From positions 1-29,484 of IMG/VR virus record IMGVR_UViG_3300033143_001136: DNA of 29,484 bases, one strand, 5' to 3'. Position numbers and translations under genes: made by a program. Each line of letters opens with the position of its first letter. The stretch's first letter is position 1. The notes beneath the pieces are model-generated. The model was not told the origin of the DNA. It saw only the letters and a program-made list of their open reading frames with translations, and did no database searches. Positions 22,750 through 29,484 of this stretch are shown here, in pieces. The stretch comes from a virus.

Positions 22750-24402
22750 ATGAGCGCATACGATAATCCAAGAATAATAAATGACCAATCCGCAATGGCT
22801 TGGGCGAACGCATCTGCTAAGTTTAGTGAAACTATGGTTCAAGCTATACAGAACATGGTTAAATTTAGACAACAACAGCAGGCTGTAGCTAATGAAAAAC
22901 AAGATAGATTTAATTTAGCTTGGAATAAAGTTGCACTTGCCCAGAACAAAGACTTAAGAGAGACCTTAAAAGCTTCTAAAGAACAAGGTGTAGAGACGAG
23001 TTTAGTTAAACAGTTTCAAAACATACAAAAAACGCTAATGCAAGGAGGCGAAGGAATGATGGGTTCTATAGAAGCTGAAACATTATTGTTAACAAAATCT
23101 AACTTAAGTAGAGAAGAAAGAGCTAAACTTACAAACATAGTTGACAGAGCTAACGCAAACATTGATAGAATTATTGAAGGTGGTGGTAAAATAATGACAG
23201 ATGTAGAAATGATAAAAGGTTATGCTGGAACTAGTGGCCCTAATAAAGGTATGTTTTGGGAAGGTAAAACTACTCAAGAAAAAATAGCTGCTCAGTTTGC
23301 TGGTTTTGCATTAGCTGATATGAAACAAGATGGCGTAACAAGTACTAAAGAAGCTACATACACTGAAGATGGAAACTTTGTTACTGTAAAGAGTACATTA
23401 AAGAAAAATAATGATATAATAAAAGGATTAGATTTAGATCAAGACTTTATAACAGATAATGGAGACGGAACAGTTACTTTTCAGTGGCAAAAGAATTTAG
23501 ATCTTTGGGATGGTAATCTTCTAAATAAAACTGAAGATGCTACTGATTTTAACAAAATAGCTGAAGAGCAAAATTTAATAGGAAAATCAGGTGAATTAGT
23601 TGATTCATTAAGAACTAGACTAACGCCAAAAACTCAAGATGGAAACGGTTATAGAAATGTAATAAGTAGAGAGTTTGTAGATATACAAGCATTAGATTCT
23701 AAATTTCAAGCAACATTGCAAGGTAGAGCCGCAAACATATTAGGTCAAGATAACCCAGAAGCAATACAAGCTTATTTAGAACAAAGGCTAGGTATGGGGG
23801 AAGTAAAAATAGATGAGTTTTTAAAACTACCACAAGCTAAGAAAGTAGAAATAGTTACTGAGCTTGAAATGATAGCAATGAGAGAGCATTATGATTTAGT
23901 TCCACAAGTAGATGGAGTAGATGAGTTTGATGAAACGTCATTTAAAGGAAAAATTGACCCTAGAACAGGTGAAGCATATACGGATGATGATCTTAATAAA
24001 ATAATGCAACAAGGGCAAACTCCAGGCTTTAAATTAGTTATAAGAAAACTAGATCAAAACGATATAAAAGCACTACAAGATAGAGGTATAATGAATTATG
24101 TTGCTGGTCAAGAAGGTTATTTTTATGAAACAATAAGTACAACAGCAATACCAAAAGTTAGCCGAGGAGGTGGTGGTAGTAGTTCAGACGCCGCGACAAG
24201 ACAAGGTAGAAGATTGTATAAAATTTTAAACGTAGATAATCCTCTTGATGATAGTGTTTCATCGCAGTTTCAAGCAGCGGTTAAAATACCTAACTCAAGT
24301 TCAACTTTGAGTTTCAAGAATGGACAATATTTTATTACAGATAAAGATGATAATGTGCAAACTGTATCAAATCCCGCTGCGTTATTTTCTAAATATAAAT
24401 AA
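22750..24402 (+). CDS. Internal virion protein (mid-size)
   Basis: The 550-residue, mostly helical protein starts MSAYDNPRIINDQSAMAWAN with an Ala/Gln-rich helix and later coiled segments (REERAKLTNIVDRANANIDR). An Asn/Asp/Thr-rich middle (DLDQDFITDNGDGTVTFQW) could be a beta insertion. A Gly/Ser linker (RGGGGSSSDAA, near 470) is followed by a basic RQGRRLYKI segment. No membrane helix or enzyme motif is visible. It sits between the gp14-like gene and the giant gene, matching the middle ejection protein of podovirus-like phages. I cannot assign a precise partner. The gene ends five bases before the giant gene's start. Confidence 0.6.
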   Translation: MSAYDNPRIINDQSAMAWANASAKFSETMVQAIQNMVKFRQQQQAVANEKQDRFNLAWNKVALAQNKDLRETLKASKEQGVETSLVKQFQNIQKTLMQGGEGMMGSIEAETLLLTKSNLSREERAKLTNIVDRANANIDRIIEGGGKIMTDVEMIKGYAGTSGPNKGMFWEGKTTQEKIAAQFAGFALADMKQDGVTSTKEATYTEDGNFVTVKSTLKKNNDIIKGLDLDQDFITDNGDGTVTFQWQKNLDLWDGNLLNKTEDATDFNKIAEEQNLIGKSGELVDSLRTRLTPKTQDGNGYRNVISREFVDIQALDSKFQATLQGRAANILGQDNPEAIQAYLEQRLGMGEVKIDEFLKLPQAKKVEIVTELEMIAMREHYDLVPQVDGVDEFDETSFKGKIDPRTGEAYTDDDLNKIMQQGQTPGFKLVIRKLDQNDIKALQDRGIMNYVAGQEGYFYETISTTAIPKVSRGGGGSSSDAATRQGRRLYKILNVDNPLDDSVSSQFQAAVKIPNSSSTLSFKNGQYFITDKDDNVQTVSNPAALFSKYK

Positions 24403-24407
24403 ATATT

Positions 24408-27400
24408 ATGGAAGAAAAATATATGGTAGATGGCGTTTTAAAAACGCTAGAAGAACTTAAAATAGAAGCAGAAAGCTTTGGCTTAGATATTGAAAGCTTC
24501 TTGGCTTCTGTAGGCGCTGAACCTTATCAAGAAGAAAGTCAAGAACTAGATTTTCAACAGGGTGTTGTAGACGATGTGGATGCAACTGTAACACCCGAAA
24601 CTCCGGATGCATCCGAGGAAGAAAAAAGTTCTATTTGGGATTACATATCTGGCGCTGGTACTGCGGTTGGGTTATTGAATCCAATGACGGTCTTACCGAC
24701 TCTTGCAGGTACAGGTATTAATTATTATAGAAAAATAAAAAATGAAATAGACGTAAGTAAAAAGCAAGGCACTTCTGGTAAAGAAAAAGAAGAATATATA
24801 GAATTAGCAGAAACCTTTGAATCAATGGATCCAATGGATTTAACTGGAAATCAAGTTGATCAATTAAGAGCTTTTGCAAGAGAAGAATTATTAGAACAAA
24901 TACCTGAAGGGTATTCTACTGAAATAGCTGATTTAACTATAGATAAAAAAGCTATGGAATTGTTTAAAAGAATAAGCCCATATGGTGATTATGAAAAACA
25001 ATACTTAGCTGGATTAGATGCTGAAGGAGGTTTTTTTGATTTTATAGGCGACGTTGTAACATACATAAGAGGTGGTTTAAAAACTGGTAGTACCGTTGAT
25101 CCTCTAATAGAACTAACACAACAAGAAGAAGATGGTAGTTATGTAAATGCAGAAGAAATAGAAAAATTTTTAGAAGCCAATCAAGCGCAACAAGAAGTAG
25201 GTACTACTAATGAAATGCGTAAATTTGAAACTATTAAAAATAGAGCCTTAGAACTAGGCGCGTCTGAATCTGCTGCTTTTTTTGAAGGGATAATGGATAA
25301 CCCAAGTGTTATACTAGGTATAATAGCTCAAAGTTTTGCTACTCAAGTAAGCTCTCTTCAAAGTGATGAAGTTGCAGGAGGAGCAGCATTAGCAGCTGGT
25401 GGTGGTGCGGCTACGGGAGCAGCGCTTGGAACACTTGGTGGTCCACTAGCACCTGTAACTTCTACGGTAGGAGCTGTAAGTGGAGCAACAGTAGCTGGCT
25501 TAACAGCTCAATCAGCAATAATGGTAGGTGGTTTAACCTTTGGTGAGCTAATGCAAGAACACATGTTAGAAAACCCCGACGGGGGTTGGAAAGATGGACC
25601 TGTTTTTAATACAGAAAATTTAAATAAAATTTTATCTGACAGTAAACTAGTAGAAAGTTTGAAAGCTAGAGCTATTAAGAAGGGTATTACAGTAGGTGTA
25701 TTTGAAGGAATGATTGGGGCTGTAACCGGTGGAATCGGAGGTAAAATTGCTGGATCAGGATTAAGAGTTGGTGGGAGACTAATTAAATCAGCTCCGCTAG
25801 GAACTACAGTAGCTGGTGTAGGTGAAAGCTTAACTGGTATGGGTGGTGAGTATTTTGGTAGAAAAGCAGCTGATCAAAAAAATGATTTTAGCGAGGTTTT
25901 ACTAGAAGGTGTTGGTGGTAAAGACGTTGTAACTGGTCCGCTATCTTTCGCGGCAGAAATAGGTAATATAAATAATTTAAGTACGCGTATAGGTATTAAT
26001 AATGAACTAGCAATTGGTAAATATAAAAACGTAGCAGATGCGTTTAGAACAAAAGCACCAAGTGGTATTCAGTTTGAAACTCAAGTTAATATTGCTAGTA
26101 AAAAAGGTTCACAAAAAATAGTTGATCAAAAAGTAGACAAACTTGTTAAACAAAGTAGAATAACTATTAAGCAAGGAGAAAATATTAAAACAAATTTTAG
26201 AAATATTCAAGGCGCTACCAACGTGGCTGATAATCTAAATATAACAGGAGCTTTAAAACAAGAAACAGTAAATCTTATAAGTGAAAGATTAAGACTAGAA
26301 GCACGTATATCTAAAGCTGGAAAAAATAAAGCATTAGTATCTTCTGCTGTAGATAGAGTAAAAGAAATAGACAATAGGTTGTCTCAAATAAGCGCTGAAA
26401 ATAATCTAAATATTTCTGTAGAAACTGTAACTAATTTAGCTGAAAATGTAAAAGGATTAGATGTTATAACTGTAAACAACAAGCAAGAAGCAGAAGAATT
26501 ATCTAATGATCCTAAATTTAAAGATGTTGAAAAAAAATCTTTTGGAGAGCAAGGGTTTATATTGCAAAACAAAGAAACAGGTGAGCAAACTATAGTTATA
26601 AACAAATATCAATCAAACAAAGATCTAGCTGTTGATGTAGCTAACCATGAATTTTTACATGCTTTATTATTTAGAACATTAAAAAATAGTAAAGGCACGG
26701 CAATAAATTTAGGTAAAGAATTAAAAAAAGAATTATTTAAAATTGAAGGTATAGAAAATACCGAGTTTGCAGCTAGATTAGAACAATACAAAGCTGATCC
26801 TGAAGCTGTAAAAATGGAAGAAGTTTTAACTTTATTTTCTGGCGCCATACAGACAGGTGATATAAAATTCAATGAAAGTTTTTTTACTAAAGTAGGAGAT
26901 GTAATAAGAAGATTTTTACAAAATGCTGGATTAAAAAATGTTAAGTTTAACAAAGCTGAAGATGTTTATAATTTTATTAAAGACTACAACACAAGTCTAG
27001 AAAAGGGTAAACTAACAAAAGCACAAGAAAAATTATTTACTGAACGAGCTAAAGGTGATTTAGTTAAAAGAGAATATAAAACAAAAGATGATTCAACAGT
27101 TAAAGAATCTAAATCTTTTTACGACAGCTTATCACCTGAAGAGTTGGTTCAGATAAAAAAATCTCCATCAAGTCAGCCATCTCAAATAGCACAAGCTGAT
27201 CAGGCTTTATTAGATCAGTTTGATTTACTGGCTTTAAACGCTTTGAAGTATGATACTCGTAAAGGTGATTTTAGAAGAGAAGACGTATTGTCTGCTGCTA
27301 GAGAATTTTTACCAGGTATAGTAGAAAGATTTGATCCTAACACAGCTAAGTTTTCTACATTTGTAGACAACAACATAAGGCCAAAACAACAACAGATATA

Positions 27401-29484
27401 TGAAGAAGTTAAAGGATTATCTCGTGAAGCTGATAGGTTAGACTCTCCTGAAGCTAAAGAGGTTGTTGCTGAAGAAACAGTTGTAGAAGATAAACCAACG
27501 GTTAAAGAAACTAGAATCAACCCATTAAACTTTGATAAAGTAAATAAATCAGAAGTTGAATCTGTTGTTGATATAAAGGCAGAGGAGATACCTGCGTTGT
27601 CATTTAAAGAGGTTTCTGATAGATATGCAGGTAAAGCTGCGTCTAAAATATTTAATGTACCAGAAGCTAAAATTACTGATCCAAAGAAAAACCTAACATA
27701 TGCTAAAAAAATAGTAAATGGTATACCAGAACAATCAGAAGCTGGCAACATACAAGAATTTTTTAGATCAGGACAAAACGCTAAGAACTTTATAAAAATA
27801 TTACCACCTGAAAATGTTAGTAGTTCATCTGCAACTATAGACGAACAAGGTGAAAACATAGAGGTATCAAGAGATGTTTTAGGTAGAGCTTTAGGCTTAA
27901 ACAATAGACTACTTAATTATTTTTATAATAAAACAAATAGAAGATCTAAAGGTAAAACATCACAACCTGTTGTTTGGGAACTAAAAGAAGAATTTAAAAA
28001 CCCTACGCCTGAAGTTGTAGAGCAGTTTAAAACAGAACTAGGTATTACGCCTAGAGGTGAATTAAACTTATACAATAGAAACATTGGTCAACTATTAAAA
28101 GGCGCTGCTAAATTACAAGGTCAAAATACAGCTAATGTTATTGCTCGTGACAAAATAAAACAATCACCTGTAAAGACAGCTAAACCTACTAAACAAATAT
28201 TAGCTGATGTAGCTTCTAGTAAATCTAGAGTTATGGCTGCTAAAGCTAAACCTAAATCCTCTAAACAAACCTCTAACTATGTAGATAAATCTACAAAACA
28301 AACAAGATCTTTTGATAAAGTTTCTGTAACAAAAGCTAGAGAAGGAAATAAAAAAGGTAGAGCATATGATAGAGATGCTAAGCTACCTGAAACAGTTAGA
28401 AGTTTTGAAGGTGAAACAACTATACAGGGGTTTAATAGAGTTTTAAATAATTTTTCTGAAAGATTTCCAGGTTATAATTCTTATTTTAAAAATGCTTTAG
28501 TTTTTGGTGAAACAAGATCTCCATATGGAATAGTATCTAGATTTAAAGAAGGTGTTAAAAATGTTGGTAAACAATTTGATATTCGTAGAACTCCTATTAC
28601 TAAAGATAGAAAAATAACTAATGCTTATGCTAAGTCTATTTTTGAACCGGGTTATGTAGCGAAAGAAAAAGCTAAATTAAATGTACTAAAGGATTTTTAT
28701 ATGGCTGCAGAAGCTTACTTAAAAGATAATCCTAAAGACATCTGGGTGTTTGATGAAATAACTTCGGCTGCTACTAATTCTCAAAACGCACCTAACAGAG
28801 CTTTAGCACCTGCTCTTATAGTTCAAGTAGATGCAGACGGTAACCCATTAAGAGGTGTTAAAGGTATTGAAGAACACACTGAGCCTCAGAATAACATAGG
28901 CACTATGTTAACTCAAGCTGCCAAAGACGGTAGGGTAAAAGAAGTTTGGCCTATAGTTGAAGCATCATATATGCAGGGTTGGATAGATTTAAATAACAAT
29001 GACCTTTTAGACATAGATTTTAAAACATCTATGCCTGATGCTTATTATAAAGGCGTTGAATTATACTTAGATAATAAATTAAAATTAGATCAAGGTTTGT
29101 TATCTACAATAAGATTAAGTGAAGCAGGTATAGATTTATCTACTATGATGTATATACCTACTAAACAAACATTAGCTGAATACTTTTTTGAAACAAATGA
29201 AGTTCCTGTAGAATTACAGAAAAGTTTAATGAACGATTTATTCTCTGGTGAAAAAACATTAAGAGAAATAAAAGATGAAGCTCTGTTTAATAGAGATGTT
29301 ACTAATAGAGAAAATGAAACATTTAAGCCTGATGCTAAAAAAGTTGTAGTAAAAAACAACAATGCGGATAAAGCTATGGCTAATGCTAGAAGTAGTGTTA
29401 AATATTCTAAAAACAAAAAGAAAGCTAGAGTGTTTGACTTTGATGATACACTAGCAAGATCAAACAGCATGGTTATAGTTAACA
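24408..29484 (+). CDS. Giant internal virion protein with HExxH, sigma-2-like and HAD motifs (incomplete)
   Basis: An uninterrupted frame runs from ATG at 24408 to the window end: 1692 complete codons and no stop. Visible parts: an acidic N-terminus; three Gly/Ala hydrophobic stretches (about 79-107, 322-385 and 429-445) compatible with membrane insertion during DNA delivery; a zincin motif HEFLH (747-751) with EEVLTLF (804-810) as possible third ligand; a segment RFDPNTAKFSTFVDNNIRPK (974-993) recalling sigma-70 region 2; a Lys-rich linker; and, at the very end, a HAD motif I FDFDDTLAR (1676-1684). Such multi-domain giants ride inside podovirus-like heads and are injected with DNA. Start context AAATAAATATT-ATG equals that at 2854. 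Motifs are read by eye; activities are inferred. Confidence 0.7.
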   Translation, partial: MEEKYMVDGVLKTLEELKIEAESFGLDIESFLASVGAEPYQEESQELDFQQGVVDDVDATVTPETPDASEEEKSSIWDYISGAGTAVGLLNPMTVLPTLAGTGINYYRKIKNEIDVSKKQGTSGKEKEEYIELAETFESMDPMDLTGNQVDQLRAFAREELLEQIPEGYSTEIADLTIDKKAMELFKRISPYGDYEKQYLAGLDAEGGFFDFIGDVVTYIRGGLKTGSTVDPLIELTQQEEDGSYVNAEEIEKFLEANQAQQEVGTTNEMRKFETIKNRALELGASESAAFFEGIMDNPSVILGIIAQSFATQVSSLQSDEVAGGAALAAGGGAATGAALGTLGGPLAPVTSTVGAVSGATVAGLTAQSAIMVGGLTFGELMQEHMLENPDGGWKDGPVFNTENLNKILSDSKLVESLKARAIKKGITVGVFEGMIGAVTGGIGGKIAGSGLRVGGRLIKSAPLGTTVAGVGESLTGMGGEYFGRKAADQKNDFSEVLLEGVGGKDVVTGPLSFAAEIGNINNLSTRIGINNELAIGKYKNVADAFRTKAPSGIQFETQVNIASKKGSQKIVDQKVDKLVKQSRITIKQGENIKTNFRNIQGATNVADNLNITGALKQETVNLISERLRLEARISKAGKNKALVSSAVDRVKEIDNRLSQISAENNLNISVETVTNLAENVKGLDVITVNNKQEAEELSNDPKFKDVEKKSFGEQGFILQNKETGEQTIVINKYQSNKDLAVDVANHEFLHALLFRTLKNSKGTAINLGKELKKELFKIEGIENTEFAARLEQYKADPEAVKMEEVLTLFSGAIQTGDIKFNESFFTKVGDVIRRFLQNAGLKNVKFNKAEDVYNFIKDYNTSLEKGKLTKAQEKLFTERAKGDLVKREYKTKDDSTVKESKSFYDSLSPEELVQIKKSPSSQPSQIAQADQALLDQFDLLALNALKYDTRKGDFRREDVLSAAREFLPGIVERFDPNTAKFSTFVDNNIRPKQQQIYEEVKGLSREADRLDSPEAKEVVAEETVVEDKPTVKETRINPLNFDKVNKSEVESVVDIKAEEIPALSFKEVSDRYAGKAASKIFNVPEAKITDPKKNLTYAKKIVNGIPEQSEAGNIQEFFRSGQNAKNFIKILPPENVSSSSATIDEQGENIEVSRDVLGRALGLNNRLLNYFYNKTNRRSKGKTSQPVVWELKEEFKNPTPEVVEQFKTELGITPRGELNLYNRNIGQLLKGAAKLQGQNTANVIARDKIKQSPVKTAKPTKQILADVASSKSRVMAAKAKPKSSKQTSNYVDKSTKQTRSFDKVSVTKAREGNKKGRAYDRDAKLPETVRSFEGETTIQGFNRVLNNFSERFPGYNSYFKNALVFGETRSPYGIVSRFKEGVKNVGKQFDIRRTPITKDRKITNAYAKSIFEPGYVAKEKAKLNVLKDFYMAAEAYLKDNPKDIWVFDEITSAATNSQNAPNRALAPALIVQVDADGNPLRGVKGIEEHTEPQNNIGTMLTQAAKDGRVKEVWPIVEASYMQGWIDLNNNDLLDIDFKTSMPDAYYKGVELYLDNKLKLDQGLLSTIRLSEAGIDLSTMMYIPTKQTLAEYFFETNEVPVELQKSLMNDLFSGEKTLREIKDEALFNRDVTNRENETFKPDAKKVVVKNNNADKAMANARSSVKYSKNKKKARVFDFDDTLARSNSMVIVN

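Noticed and set aside
27215-27904. 229-codon open frame on the minus strand
   Set aside because: It lies opposite the continuous giant-protein frame, is Ser/Leu-rich as antisense frames of Lys/Glu-coding DNA tend to be, and has no recognisable domain.
1-29484. Prophage or integration signals, tRNA genes, CRISPR arrays, insertion sequences
   Set aside because: None seen: no integrase or repressor-like protein, no cloverleaf-compatible gap, no spaced direct repeats, no transposase.

Overview
The window is a densely packed, single-strand block of tailed-phage structural and packaging genes. Every gene I accept is on the + strand. Gaps are 0-78 bases and no gene-free stretch exceeds 100 bases. 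No tRNA, integrase, CRISPR array or insertion sequence was seen. Composition is AT-rich: flanking lines I counted by hand are 22-25 % GC. Starts lack a recognisable Shine-Dalgarno sequence and are instead preceded by A/T-rich runs ending in TT-ATG or AA-ATG. That start context, together with the protein families, suggests an uncultured (probably aquatic) phage of Bacteroidota, of the kind known mainly from metagenomes. This host call is inference.

Layout. (1) 1-3889: the end of an unidentified gene, a putative small structural protein behind an A-rich leader, a 51-residue CGC peptide, a 109-residue HExxH protein, three very basic low-complexity proteins (two with the same N-terminus), and a holin. 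(2) 3918-5208: two small conserved unknowns, a 201-residue protein that reads as two GroES-like domains in tandem, and a likely small terminase. (3) 5208-12551: the packaging and head core in the usual order of large terminase, portal, scaffold-like protein and major capsid protein. (4) 12628-13395: one conserved unknown isolated between two hairpin terminators. (5) 13461-22035: connector and tail module, two neck/adaptor proteins, a 1271-residue tail protein, a minimal nucleotidyltransferase-like protein, a second tail protein with propeller-like character, and a GNAT-like protein. (6) 22047-end: a probable ejection (internal virion) set of 229, 550 and more than 1692 residues, the last open at the window edge.

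How it fits together. The absence of sheath, tube and tape-measure genes, together with large tail-hub-like proteins and a series of internal virion proteins of rising size, points to a podovirus-like particle. The large terminase packages DNA through the portal into a capsid built on the scaffold-like protein; the GroES-like protein could assist folding of the capsid or another virion protein by the host chaperonin. Enzymatic motifs are scattered through the virion genes: two HExxH motifs, a nucleotidyltransferase triad, a GNAT-like fold, a HAD motif I and a sigma-region-2-like segment.

Most noteworthy are the tandem GroES-like protein, the nucleotidyltransferase embedded between two tail genes, the multi-motif giant virion protein, and a sharply GC-richer segment of about 425 bases, with foreign codon use, that replaces exactly the ATPase core of the terminase.
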